DNA of 64,000 nucleotides from Mesorhizobium loti R88b (GTDB lineage: Bacteria; Pseudomonadota; Alphaproteobacteria; Rhizobiales; Rhizobiaceae): assembly GCF_013170845.1 (NCBI RefSeq), contig NZ_CP033367.1:5705001-5769000 (forward strand). The letters run 5' to 3'. Positions within the stretch are counted from its first letter, which is position 1, and each line of letters begins with the position of its first letter. Below the pieces are notes generated by a model. It had not been told where the DNA came from, made no database searches, and saw nothing but the letters and a program-made list of their open reading frames with translations. The position numbers were made by a program, and so were the translations under genes. Shown piece by piece: positions 8,570-16,976 of this stretch.

Positions 8570-9462
8570 GTGCGGCTACCAAATCTGCGGTCGGCGCCGC
8601 GCGCGACCAGCACCACGACGAGGATGACCAGCATGACGCAGACCGAGAGTGCGGCGCCGAACGGCCAGTCATTGGCCTTGCCGAACTGCGACTGGATCAA
8701 CGTGCCGATCATGGTGCTGACCGGGCCGCCAACCATGGCCGGCGTAACATAGTCACCGACCGTCGGCACGAAAACGACGAGAGCTGCGGCCAGTACGCCC
8801 GGCATGGAGTTCGGCAGCACCACGCGACGAAACACGGTGAACGGCCGCGCACCAAGATCGGAAGCAGCCTCGAGCAGGGATTTCGGGATCGTGTCCAGTG
8901 CCACATAGATCGGCAGGATGGCGAAAGGCGCGTAGGCGTGGGCGAGCGTGACGACCACCGCCGCCGGCGTGTTGAGGAAAGCCAATGTCGGCTCCGACCA
9001 GATGCCGCTTTCGATCAATGCCGAGTTCAAGACACCATTGTAGGCGAGCACGATCTTCCAGGCGAAGACGCGCAGGAGATAGCTGGTCCAGAACGGCAGC
9101 GTCACCAGGAAGAGCAGCAGGCCGCGCCGCGATCCAGCGTGGAAGGCGAGATAGTACGCGACGGGGTAAGCGGTAACGACGGTTGCCAGCGTCACCAGGC
9201 CGGCAATGATCAGGGAGCGCAGCGTCACCGTCCAGTAAAGCGGATCGCTGGCCACGGTGACGAAGTTTTCGGCAGTCAGTCCAACGCCAAGCAGCGAGCC
9301 ATCATTGCCGCGGAATGCAAGGAACAGCACGAGGGCCAGCGAAAACAGGATCAGAAGGAAGGTGACCAGCGCGCCCGGCAGCAACATGGCGAGCCGGAAG
9401 CCCGATGAAGAGCGGGACTCAGGCGCCTGTGCTGCAACTAGGGTCGACATCGACCTGCCCAT
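8566..9462 (-). CDS. ABC transporter permease, PotB-like
   Basis: This 298-aa permease has the EAA loop LEAASDLGARPFTVFRRVVLPNSMPG and an N-terminal cytoplasmic stretch before the first membrane segment, as in PotB. It is the first gene of the leftward operon potB-potC-potD-XRE-potA-ALDH. ATG 9462 gives the longest form. ATG 9450 (MSTLVAAQ) is an alternative, with GGGCAGG just upstream, and may be the true start. Confidence 0.88.
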   Translation of the reverse strand: MGRSMSTLVAAQAPESRSSSGFRLAMLLPGALVTFLLILFSLALVLFLAFRGNDGSLLGVGLTAENFVTVASDPLYWTVTLRSLIIAGLVTLATVVTAYPVAYYLAFHAGSRRGLLLFLVTLPFWTSYLLRVFAWKIVLAYNGVLNSALIESGIWSEPTLAFLNTPAAVVVTLAHAYAPFAILPIYVALDTIPKSLLEAASDLGARPFTVFRRVVLPNSMPGVLAAALVVFVPTVGDYVTPAMVGGPVSTMIGTLIQSQFGKANDWPFGAALSVCVMLVILVVVLVARGADRRFGSRT

Positions 9463-9804
9463 CGAGAATTTGAAATTGGCTAAGACTTTTTCATATCCAT
9501 GAAACTGTCAAGCGGAATCCCGCCAGTGGGAATTGTTGTGAACGGCTCGATGCATCAAGACCAGCACAATACCTAGCCGTATGCGCGGCATGAAAATCCA
9601 GCTGAAGTTTCACACTTCTGAAAGAGGCCCTTCGGTTTGGTGACGCCCAATGCCGACCGACCCATCGGAAAGCTGGAACTTCACTGCCAAAAAACATGGC
9701 ACCATGGATTGCCAACGACGGGATAGACCTTTGAGCGGAATCCGGTGAAAGTGCCGCGCCGATCCGGCAAGCCCGCATTTTTCGATGATCAGAGGACCGC
9801 ACGT
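9463..9804. other. Divergent intergenic region between potB-like and FAH genes
   Basis: These 342 bases separate two divergent operons. Apart from the potB-side promoter and operator at 9489-9511, and a TCCC/GGGA short repeat near 9518-9533, nothing with coding or RNA character was found. A GAGG box at 9791-9796 precedes the FAH start. Confidence 0.6.
9489..9511 (-). promoter_or_regulatory. Putative promoter and operator of the polyamine-type operon
   Basis: On the minus strand TTGACA (9511-9506) is followed after one base by the inverted repeat TTTCAT-GGAT-ATGAAA (9504-9489). The repeat occupies the space between -35 and -10, where a repressor would block RNA polymerase. No good -10 hexamer is visible. 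The XRE-cupin protein of the same operon is the natural candidate to bind here. Confidence 0.45.
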
Positions 9805-10962
9805 ATGACGAACCCGACGCATCTGCCCACCGAGGGCCTTTTTGTCGGCCGCGCCAGGAACGGCGATGCCTCGCATCCCCTGATAGTCACGGTGCGCGAC
9901 GGCACGGTCTTCGACATCACGTCAAGCGCGGCGCCGACCGTGCGTGACATCTGCGAGATGGCCGATCCGGCAGGGCATGTGCGCTCGGCCAAGGGCAAGC
10001 CTATCGGCTCGCTCGATGACATCGCGGCGAACAGCTTTGAGGCCAGGCGCGATCCGGCAAAACCTTATCTGCTCTCGCCGGTCGACCTGCAGGCGGTCAA
10101 GGCGTCAGGCGTCACCTTCGTCGTCAGCCTGCTGGAGCGGGTGATCGAGGAACAGGCGCGCGGCTCGGCTGATAAGGCCGACGCCATCCGCGCCGACATT
10201 GCCGGGCTGATCGGCCATGATCTGTCAAAGCTCAAGCCCGGTTCGCCGGAAGCGATGGAGATCAAGGCCAAGCTCATCGCGCGCGGTGCCTGGTCGCAAT
10301 ATCTGGAAGTGGGCATCGGCCCCGATGCCGAGATCTTCACCAAGTGCCAGCCGATGGCCTCGGTCGGCTTCGGCGCCGATGTCGGCCTGCATCCAGTCTC
10401 GACCTGGAACAATCCGGAGCCGGAGATCGCCATGATCGCCGCCTCAAGCGGCAGGATCGTCGGCGCCACCATCGGCAACGACGTCAATTTGCGCGACGTC
10501 GAAGGGCGTTCGGCGCTGCTGCTGGGCAAGGCCAAGGACAACAATGCCTCCGCGTCGCTTGGCCCCTTCATCCGCTTGTTCGACGACACGTTCTCGATCG
10601 ACCACGTGAAGCAAGCCGTGGTGCGCCTGAGGGTCGAGGGCGATGACGGCTTCTCGCTGGAGGGCGCAAGCTCGATGGCCGAGATCAGCCGCTCGCCCGA
10701 AGAGCTGGTTGCCGCCGCCATGGGGCCGCACCACCAATATCCGGATGGGCTGGCGCTCTATCTCGGCACCATGTTCGTACCCTCAAAGGATCGTGGCGAA
10801 AAGGGCAAGGGGTTCACGCACAAGGTTGGCGACATCGTCACCATCTCGTCGGAAAAATTCGGTGCGCTGGTCAACCGCGTGCGGCTGTCGCCCGATTGCC
10901 CGCACTGGACCTACGGTGCCAGCCATCTCATGCGCGACCTGGCGAAGGCTGATCTTATCTAG
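9805..10962 (+). CDS. Fumarylacetoacetate hydrolase family protein
   Basis: The protein from ATG 9805 is 385 aa; GAGG lies upstream, and the open frame starts earlier at 9745. The C-terminal two thirds is the FAH fold. EVGIGPDAEIFTKCQPM contains the metal-binding Glu pattern, WNNPEPEIAM is the core ExE motif, and GATIGNDVNLRDVEGRSALLLGKAKDNNASASLGPF is the substrate lid region. Close types hydrolyse 2,4-diketo acids or dehydrate sugar acids. No pathway partner is adjacent except the sugar transporter downstream. Its last 38 codons are duplicated at 11922-12035. Confidence 0.88.
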   Translation: MTNPTHLPTEGLFVGRARNGDASHPLIVTVRDGTVFDITSSAAPTVRDICEMADPAGHVRSAKGKPIGSLDDIAANSFEARRDPAKPYLLSPVDLQAVKASGVTFVVSLLERVIEEQARGSADKADAIRADIAGLIGHDLSKLKPGSPEAMEIKAKLIARGAWSQYLEVGIGPDAEIFTKCQPMASVGFGADVGLHPVSTWNNPEPEIAMIAASSGRIVGATIGNDVNLRDVEGRSALLLGKAKDNNASASLGPFIRLFDDTFSIDHVKQAVVRLRVEGDDGFSLEGASSMAEISRSPEELVAAAMGPHHQYPDGLALYLGTMFVPSKDRGEKGKGFTHKVGDIVTISSEKFGALVNRVRLSPDCPHWTYGASHLMRDLAKADLI

Positions 10963-11283
10963 CTTTCGCGTCAGCCCTTCGGGATTTGCGCCAAGTGGCC
11001 TGCAGCGACAGTCATTAAGTTCCGCATGGAATTGACCGACAATAAGCTCGCCTCACTCCAAATCGACGATCGTTTTCGCCGATGAGTTTCGTGCGCAGTC
11101 CCCGCAGTTGGGGGAACGTGCCGACAAGGCGAGGACTCCTGTGGATAATCCCCGCAATGACTTGCCGCCATGAAGTGAGGACTAACCTTCCAAAATCCGG
11201 TGATTTACGTGAGGCTATGTGTTACTAATAAGGAGTCAGCGGCTAGCATTGTAAAATTTGCTTCAGGCCTTAGAGGCATTTCA
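10963..11283. other. Gene-free left part of the inserted AT-rich segment
   Basis: No credible gene was found in these 321 bases. They begin immediately after the FAH stop, become AT-rich near 11200, and contain one perfect DnaA-box-like 9-mer (TGTGGATAA, 11140-11148). AGAGG at 11270-11274 is the ribosome binding site of the next gene. Confidence 0.5.
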
Positions 11284-11610
11284 ATGGGAAAAATCGGTGC
11301 ATTTCTACTGCTGTATGGCCCAGCAATTCAAATATATCTAACAACAGTTTTCGGCGCATGTGGCATGTACGTATTTTCTTCGTATAAGGGATTCGACAAC
11401 TCAATAAATTTCTTGAAAAGAATGTTTCCTGAACGAAGTGATGTATTTTATGCCAGAGCGGATTTTTTTCTGGTTAGCCTGAGCGGAAGCGTAATAGGCA
11501 TTATAACATTCTCTCCTCAAGGAATTTACCAGGCCCTAGCCGCTGGTTTTGGATGGACAGGAGCTATGAACGTTCTCCTGAAATCCGAACCGCCGAAACG
11601 CCAGGAGTAG
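11284..11610 (+). CDS. Unknown small membrane protein A of the AT-rich cassette
   Basis: The 108-aa product was not recognised. It begins MGKIGAFLLLYGPAIQIYL with a long first hydrophobic segment (about residues 5-30). A charged middle (FLKRMFPERSDVFYARAD) follows, then a second hydrophobic stretch (FFLVSLSGSVIGIITF) and a basic tail. ATG 11284 is chosen because AGAGG lies 9 bases upstream; the frame is open from 11200. Its AT-rich codon use is unlike all flanking genes, which suggests acquisition by transfer. Protein B follows after four bases. Confidence 0.6.
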   Translation: MGKIGAFLLLYGPAIQIYLTTVFGACGMYVFSSYKGFDNSINFLKRMFPERSDVFYARADFFLVSLSGSVIGIITFSPQGIYQALAAGFGWTGAMNVLLKSEPPKRQE

Positions 11611-11614
11611 GCAG

Positions 11615-11914
11615 ATGGCCTCGTTTTCAAACATAAATCTTGTTCAGACACTACTCGTTGCTTTTGGAATTATTGGTACTTTAGTTTTGGTATTTTCCCT
11701 TGGAACACTGAGGCCAGCAGTTATATCAAACTTTAGAAAAAAACTATATTACACCTTAATTGGCACAACAATTTTTATCATTGTAACCTACACTTCAATT
11801 CTAACTGCATACAAATTTGGATTTATGGGACATGGCAATATTATTGTAGAATCACCTGAAGATTGCAATAAACTCGACACTGCGCCTTTGTGGGCTCGGT
11901 GCCCCCCTCTATAG
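11615..11914 (+). CDS. Unknown small membrane protein B of the AT-rich cassette
   Basis: The 99-aa product was not recognised. Two hydrophobic helices (LVQTLLVAFGIIGTLVLVF and LIGTTIFIIVTYTSILTA) are joined by a short basic loop (RPAVISNFRKKL). A soluble tail with two cysteines follows (EDCNKLD...RCPPL). A CAGGAG box overlaps the end of gene A, so the two are a translationally linked pair. Base composition is strongly AT-rich. No toxin, antitoxin or phage family could be assigned. Confidence 0.55.
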   Translation: MASFSNINLVQTLLVAFGIIGTLVLVFSLGTLRPAVISNFRKKLYYTLIGTTIFIIVTYTSILTAYKFGFMGHGNIIVESPEDCNKLDTAPLWARCPPL

Positions 11915-11921
11915 TTTGCAT

Positions 11922-12035
11922 TCGGAAAAGTTCGGCGCTCTGGTCAACCGGGTGCGGCTGTCACCCGACTGCCCGCACTGGACCTACGGCGCCAGCCATT
12001 TGATGCGCGACCTCGCCAAGGCCGGTCTCCTCTAG
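11922..12035 (+). pseudogene. Displaced 3' end of an FAH-family gene
   Basis: This 114-base stretch ending in TAG aligns without gaps to the last 114 bases of the intact FAH gene (10849-10962). There are 15 base differences, and the 37 encoded residues differ at only two places (Asp to Gly and Ile to Leu near the end). It has no start codon or upstream gene body, so it is a remnant. A GGCCTTC/GAAGGCC hairpin follows at 12049-12067, as expected for an original gene end. Confidence 0.85.
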
Positions 12036-12048
12036 CGATACTCCAGGC

Positions 12049-12067
12049 GGCCTTCGTCAGGAAGGCC
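12049..12067 (+). terminator. Hairpin after the displaced FAH 3' end
   Basis: GGCCTTC (12049-12055) pairs with GAAGGCC (12061-12067) around a five-base loop. There is no T-run, so termination strength is uncertain. No similar hairpin follows the intact copy at 10962. Confidence 0.4.
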
Positions 12068-12152
12068 GTCATCAACACAATTTTACGCGGAATCCCAGTG
12101 ACGGCGGACGCAATCCGCTCCAAGATCGCGGTGCGGTCGGGGGGCCGTTTCG

Positions 12153-13682
12153 ATGTCCGATTCGCCGATCCTGTTGGTGCGCAACGTCGCCAAGCGCTTT
12201 GGCGGCACGGTTGTGCTCGAAGACATGAACCTTATGGTCGAGCGCGGCTCGATCCACGCGCTGGTTGGCGAAAGCGGCGCCGGCAAATCGACACTGACAA
12301 AGGTGTTGGCGGGCATTGTCCGGCCAGACAGTGGCGTCATCGAATTTGACGGCAAGACGGTGACGATCGACAGCCCCAATGCCGCGCGGAAGCTCGGCAT
12401 CGGCGTGGTTCTACAACAGCCGGGACTGTTTGCGGAGCGCCCAGTGCTGGCCAATCTGTTCGTCAACCGGGAGCCGGTCCACAACGGGTTGATCTCGCGG
12501 CGCGAAATGGAGGCACGCAGCCGAGACCTGCTTCGCCAGCTTGGTCTTGATGTCGATGTCCACACCCCGCTCCGCGACCTCGGGTCAGGTGAACGGCAGT
12601 TGGTCGCGATCGCCCGCGCGCTTCTGGAGAACCCGAGGCTGCTTATCCTCGACGATCCGAATTCGGCGCTTGATGGGCGCCAGGGCGAGCGGCTGTTCGC
12701 GGCGCTGCGGGGCCTGAAAGCCAGGGGCATGAGCATGCTCTACGCATCGAACCGTCTCGATGAAGCACTGGCGATTGCCGACCAAATGACAGTGATGCGC
12801 AACGGTCGCGACGTGCTGTCGAAGGCTCGGCAAGACCTGACGACCTCCGAGGAAGCGATGATCGGCCAGTTGCGCCAGTCCCTCTTCCCGCTGCCGCTCA
12901 GGGCCTTGCCGACGCTTGCCGGCACGCTGCGGCCGCAGATCGCTGTTGAGGGGCTCAGCGGCGGCATCCTGTCCGGTGTCAGCTTCACGGCCCGCGCCGG
13001 CGAAATCCTCGGGCTTGCCGGCTCTGGAGCACCGGACCTGCTTGCCCTGTTGTTCGGGTTGCGCAAACCCCGCCAGGGCAAGGTGCGGTTTCCCGATGGG
13101 GACGGCTTGCCTGGAACGCAGACGGAAGCGGCGCGGCGCAACATCTGCATGATTTCGGGCGATCGCGGCAACGGGCTGATGGCCGACAAGTCGATCGCCT
13201 TCAACATAGCGAATGTCGTTGTCGGCGCACGCAACTGGGGCTCGCGCTGGTATTCACCCAAGGCGGCGCTCGGCCGCGCCGCGCGCCAGATCGAGGCGCT
13301 GCGCATCAGGAGCACGCCGGAGATGCCGGCCGGCTCGCTTCCGGCCGGCGGCCAGCAGAAAGTGGTCATCGCCAAATGGCTGGAAATCGGCCCGCAAGTG
13401 ATGTTGCTCGACGAGCCTGCCCGCGGCATCGATATCGGCAGCAAGCAGGAGATCTATGCCTTGATCCGCCAGATGGCGGCCAGCGGCTGCATCGTGCTGC
13501 TGCATTCCCGCGAACTGTCTGAACTGACGGGCCTCTGCGATCGCATCCTTGCTTTCGATCAGGGCAGGCTGGCCGGCGAAATCGCCGGCGACGATATGGA
13601 TGTGGGCAAGGTTCTGAAGCTGATCATTTCGGACAAACCCGCGGACGAACGCCATCAGAGCAACCGGGAGAGCGCTGCATGA
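12153..13682 (+). CDS. Sugar ABC transporter ATP-binding protein, two-domain (RbsA/MglA-like)
   Basis: The protein is 509 aa with two nucleotide-binding domains. The first has Walker A GESGAGKST, signature LGSGERQ and Walker B LLILDDPNSALD. The second has the degenerate P-loop usual in RbsA (GLAGSGAPDLLALLFG), signature PAGGQQK and LLDEPARGID. In domain 1 the usual catalytic Glu after Walker B is Asp (DDP), and the signature lacks the normal LSGG. It is followed by a permease with overlapping start (ATGA) but no binding protein of its own. The substrate is presumably a sugar or polyol. Confidence 0.88.
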   Translation: MSDSPILLVRNVAKRFGGTVVLEDMNLMVERGSIHALVGESGAGKSTLTKVLAGIVRPDSGVIEFDGKTVTIDSPNAARKLGIGVVLQQPGLFAERPVLANLFVNREPVHNGLISRREMEARSRDLLRQLGLDVDVHTPLRDLGSGERQLVAIARALLENPRLLILDDPNSALDGRQGERLFAALRGLKARGMSMLYASNRLDEALAIADQMTVMRNGRDVLSKARQDLTTSEEAMIGQLRQSLFPLPLRALPTLAGTLRPQIAVEGLSGGILSGVSFTARAGEILGLAGSGAPDLLALLFGLRKPRQGKVRFPDGDGLPGTQTEAARRNICMISGDRGNGLMADKSIAFNIANVVVGARNWGSRWYSPKAALGRAARQIEALRIRSTPEMPAGSLPAGGQQKVVIAKWLEIGPQVMLLDEPARGIDIGSKQEIYALIRQMAASGCIVLLHSRELSELTGLCDRILAFDQGRLAGEIAGDDMDVGKVLKLIISDKPADERHQSNRESAA

Positions 13683-14707
13683 CGAGGACCGATACCGCGC
13701 CACCGCTCGCCGGGTCGGCGAACCATCAACCCAGACGCCGCATTCGTCTGCCGGTCGAGACCGGTGTTTTCGTTACGCTCGCCGTGTTGGTCGCGCTGCT
13801 TGGCTGGTGGAGCCCTTCCTGCCTCGAACCGGCCAATCTGCTTTCGATACTGAGCCAGGCCGCCCTCCCCGGCCTGCTGGCGATCGGCATGGTGTTCGTT
13901 CTCGCCACGCGCGAGATCGACGTTTCGGCTGGTGCCGTGTTTCATCTCGCGGCAACCTTCGCGGCCCTGCTCATTGTTGCAGGAATGGACCCCTGGCTCG
14001 CCGCCCTGGCAGGTGTCGCGGCCGGTGCCGGGCTAGGCCTGATCAACGGCCTTATGGTGATCGCGCTGCGTCTGCCGGCTCTGCTGGTGACGCTCGGCAC
14101 ATGGTGGATGATCCAGGGCCTGTCGCTGGTGGCCGGCAAGGGGCAGACGATCGTCCCGGCAGGCGCGGGCAGCGGCTTCTTCACCACGCTTTCCGGCAAG
14201 GCCTTCACTGTGGTGCCGGTGACGGGCATCATCTTTGTCGTGTTGGCGCTGGCGATGCATGTCGTGCTTCACCGCACCCGCTTCGGCTACCGGGTCCAGG
14301 CCGTGGGCAGCAATCCGCAAGCTGCCGCCTATGCCGGCATTCCAACGTCCAAGGTACGGCTGCTGACGCTGGTGCTGATGGGTGCGATGGCCGGGCTTGC
14401 CGGCGTGGTCCACCTCGGCTCCCAAGGCACCATTGCTCCCGGTGACGGCGGCACGTTCGCACTGCTGGCGATCGCGGCAGCCATCATTGGCGGCACAGCG
14501 CCTTCGGGCGGCAACGGCAGCGTCATCGGCGCCGCGATCGGCATGCTGGTCCTGCAGGCAATACTGAGCGCCATGACGTTGCTTGGCGTGGGTGCCATCT
14601 GGGCGACTTTCACAACCGGTGCGCTGGTCGTGCTGGCCCTGGCGATCGACCGGCTGATCCGGTTATGGCGCGACTGGCGTGCCGGTCGCGGCGATCCGCT
14701 CGGCTGA
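13679..14707 (+). CDS. Sugar ABC transporter permease (RbsC-like)
   Basis: The 342-aa permease has about eight to ten membrane segments. Family landmarks are FVLATREIDVSAGAVFHLAA, the GNPQAAAYAGI-like loop (VGSNPQAAAYAGIPTSKVR) and IIGGTAPSGGNGSVIGAAIG. The start overlaps the stop of the two-domain ATPase by four bases. It forms a half-transporter with that ATPase and may share the binding protein encoded at 14934. Confidence 0.9.
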   Translation: MTRTDTAPPLAGSANHQPRRRIRLPVETGVFVTLAVLVALLGWWSPSCLEPANLLSILSQAALPGLLAIGMVFVLATREIDVSAGAVFHLAATFAALLIVAGMDPWLAALAGVAAGAGLGLINGLMVIALRLPALLVTLGTWWMIQGLSLVAGKGQTIVPAGAGSGFFTTLSGKAFTVVPVTGIIFVVLALAMHVVLHRTRFGYRVQAVGSNPQAAAYAGIPTSKVRLLTLVLMGAMAGLAGVVHLGSQGTIAPGDGGTFALLAIAAAIIGGTAPSGGNGSVIGAAIGMLVLQAILSAMTLLGVGAIWATFTTGALVVLALAIDRLIRLWRDWRAGRGDPLG

Positions 14708-14801
14708 GCCTCGACGCCGATCATCCGGCCGCCTGGAAAAAATCACCCCAACTGATGCAATCTGATGGGTCCGCTGATGGCGCCGCGTCAGGCGCCATCT
14801 A

Positions 14802-14813
14802 CATCTGCAGATG
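14802..14813. promoter_or_regulatory. Perfect palindrome upstream of the sugar-binding protein gene
   Basis: CATCTGCAGATG is a perfect 12-base palindrome, 120 bases before the binding-protein start. A second inverted repeat, TGGCGC/GCGCCA, lies just upstream (about 14778-14798). Its half-site ATCTG resembles the arms of the palindrome in front of the lacI-type gene (17840-17857), so it may be a LacI-family operator. Confidence 0.4.
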
Positions 14814-14933
14814 GAGGCTTGCCATCCGTCGAAAAAGGGGATGCTCTGAGGCATCCGAGCGGCGCTGGCAAAAGACGCAATCCGGCTGAAGCCGGAACAA
14901 GGGACGGATCATCTTCAACCGGGAGGAAATCAA

Positions 14934-15869
14934 ATGCTGACAAGACTGAGACTTGTGCTCTACGGCCTGCTGATCGCGCTGACGCTCGTTCCGGCAGCCG
15001 CGCAGGCCAAGACGTTCTACTGGATTTCGCATGGCGGCCCGGCCGATCCGGTCTGGACCTACTTCTTGGCCGGCGCCAAGCAATGGGCCAAGGACACCGG
15101 CAACACCGTCAACACCTCGTTCCACAATGGCGATGTCGCCTCCCAGCAGGAAGCGGTTCGCGCCGCGCTCTCGGCCAAAGCCGACGGCATCGTCACCACA
15201 AGCCCCGATCCGGGCAGCCTTGTCGAGATCGTCAAGGAAGCCCGCGCGGCCAACATCCCGATCATCAACTTCAACACGCCCGATCCAAAAGCCAATTTCA
15301 ATGCCTATGTCGGCGGCGACAACGTTACCTTCGGTAAGCATTGGGCGCAGTATCTGGTCGACAAGGGCCTGGTGAAGAAGGGCGACTTCGTCTGGATGCC
15401 GGTCGAGATCCCCGGCGCCACCTATGGCGTCCAGGAAGAGGAAGGCATCAAGAGCGTCTTCGGACCGCTCGGCATCACCTATGAAGTGACCGAAGCGACG
15501 CTCGACCAGGCCGAGGTGATCAACCGCATGGTCGACTACCTCACCGCCCACAAGGGCAAGGTCAACGCCATCATCGGCCTTGGCGACCTCGTCACCGGGT
15601 CGATCAAGCGGGTGTTCGACCAGGTCGGCGTCAAGCCGGGTGAAATTCCGGTTGTCGGCTGGGGCAACTCGCTCGACACCACGCAGGAAGTGCTGAACGG
15701 CTATGTCAATGCCGGCCAGTGGCAGGACCCGCAGGCGACCAGCTATGTCGCGCTGTCGCTCGCCAACATGGCCGCGTCAGGCATTCCTCCGGGCTTCAAC
15801 GTCATCACCGGCGCGCTCTATGAAAAGGACACCGCCGCAATCTACGACAAGATCCTGTCTGGCAAGTAA
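14934..15869 (+). CDS. Sugar ABC transporter substrate-binding protein
   Basis: This 311-aa periplasmic receptor has a clear Sec signal (LRLVLYGLLIALTLVPAAAQA, cleaved near residue 25). It belongs to the ribose/fructose-binding type-I fold (peripla_BP_4), with ADGIVTTSPDPGSLVEIVKEA and VNAIIGLGDLVTGSIKRVFD. GGGAGG lies upstream of the ATG at 14934. It heads the binding protein-permease-ATPase set at 14934-17768, which has the frcB-frcC-frcA order known from rhizobia. The sugar cannot be named. Confidence 0.9.
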   Translation: MLTRLRLVLYGLLIALTLVPAAAQAKTFYWISHGGPADPVWTYFLAGAKQWAKDTGNTVNTSFHNGDVASQQEAVRAALSAKADGIVTTSPDPGSLVEIVKEARAANIPIINFNTPDPKANFNAYVGGDNVTFGKHWAQYLVDKGLVKKGDFVWMPVEIPGATYGVQEEEGIKSVFGPLGITYEVTEATLDQAEVINRMVDYLTAHKGKVNAIIGLGDLVTGSIKRVFDQVGVKPGEIPVVGWGNSLDTTQEVLNGYVNAGQWQDPQATSYVALSLANMAASGIPPGFNVITGALYEKDTAAIYDKILSGK

Positions 15870-15882
15870 CATCCGGACCCAA

Positions 15883-15914
15883 ACAGTCGCGACCCTATCC
15901 ACGGTCGCGACTGT
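15883..15914 (+). terminator. Strong intra-operon hairpin after the binding-protein gene
   Basis: ACAGTCGCGACC (15883-15894) pairs perfectly with GGTCGCGACTGT (15903-15914) around an eight-base loop. No T-run follows. Such a structure between a binding-protein gene and its permease usually protects the upstream mRNA from 3' decay or causes partial termination, which keeps receptor levels high. Confidence 0.6.
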
Positions 15915-15985
15915 CTTGTCCATTCGCCGAGCCTCGCCGGATCCAGCGCAGGTTTTAGCCATTCCCATCATGTCGCGGGTTATCA

Positions 15986-16972
15986 GTGGAAAATCATTCG
16001 CTTGTCCAACGCCTGATCGCGCGACCTGAATTCGGTCCCTTCGTCCTGCTGGTCGTCGAGATCGGCGTTTTCTGGGGCTTCAACCACGACTTCCTGTCGC
16101 CGCAGAACATCTCCAACACGCTGGCCTTCACGGTCGAACTCGGCCTGATCGCACTGGCGATGACCTTGCTGATGACATCAGGCGAATTCGACCTGTCCGT
16201 CGGGTCCCTGTTCGGCTTCTCGCCAGTGCTGATGTGGACGCTGTTCAATGCCGGCGTCACCTCGCTGGAGATGGGCTTTGTCGTCGCGCTGCTGGTTGCC
16301 GCCCTCATTGGCCTGGTCAATGGCTGGTTCGTCACGCAGCTCAAGATTCCGTCCTTCCTGGTCACGCTCGGCATGCTGCTGGTGGTGCGCGGCAGCGCGC
16401 TTTTCATCACCGACGGTTTTCCGCAGCGTACGTGGAGCGCCGAGGGCAGCTGGCTGGCGGAAGCGCTGGTCGGCGATTTCTTCATCGGGCCGTTCCGCAT
16501 CTACATGTCGCTGTTCTGGTTCATCGCCGCGGCGATCGCGCTCGGCTATGTGCTGACGCAGAGCCGGACCGGCAACTGGATCCAGGCGGCTGGCGGCAAT
16601 CCCAACGCGGCGCGCGCCCGCGGCGTCAATGTCAACCGCGTCAAGATCGGCCTGTTCGTCCTGTCATCGGTGATGGCCTCGCTTGCCGGCGTCATCTCCT
16701 CGCTGCGCACCTCCGCCGCCAACCCCAACAGCGGCACCGGTTACGAGCTCGAAGTCATTGCCATGGTGGTGATCGGCGGCACGGCACTGACCGGCGGACG
16801 CGGCACCATCATCGGCACCGTGCTCGGCATCCTGATCCTGCGCGTGATGCGCAACGGCATCGTGCTGATCGGCGTGCCCGGCCTTGCCTACAACATCTTC
16901 ATCGGGGCGATCATCCTTGGCATGATGGCGCTCCACTCATGGCTGGAACGCCGGCACCAGGCAGGGACGTAA
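15986..16972 (+). CDS. Sugar ABC transporter permease (FrcC/RbsC-like)
   Basis: The 328-aa permease has family landmarks LIALAMTLLMTSGEFDLSVGS, AGGNPNAARARGVNVNRVK and VIGGTALTGGRGTIIGTVLG. The start is GTG 15986, since the nearby ATG at 15970 is in another frame. It lies between the binding protein and the short ATPase and should form the main channel of this importer. The ribosome binding site is weak, in line with lower expression than the receptor. Confidence 0.88.
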   Translation: MENHSLVQRLIARPEFGPFVLLVVEIGVFWGFNHDFLSPQNISNTLAFTVELGLIALAMTLLMTSGEFDLSVGSLFGFSPVLMWTLFNAGVTSLEMGFVVALLVAALIGLVNGWFVTQLKIPSFLVTLGMLLVVRGSALFITDGFPQRTWSAEGSWLAEALVGDFFIGPFRIYMSLFWFIAAAIALGYVLTQSRTGNWIQAAGGNPNAARARGVNVNRVKIGLFVLSSVMASLAGVISSLRTSAANPNSGTGYELEVIAMVVIGGTALTGGRGTIIGTVLGILILRVMRNGIVLIGVPGLAYNIFIGAIILGMMALHSWLERRHQAGT

Positions 16973-16976
16973 GACC

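Noticed and set aside
11140..11148. Perfect DnaA-box 9-mer TGTGGATAA in the AT-rich cassette
   Set aside because: Only one copy was found, with no iterons, replication gene or clustered boxes, so there is no basis for calling an origin.
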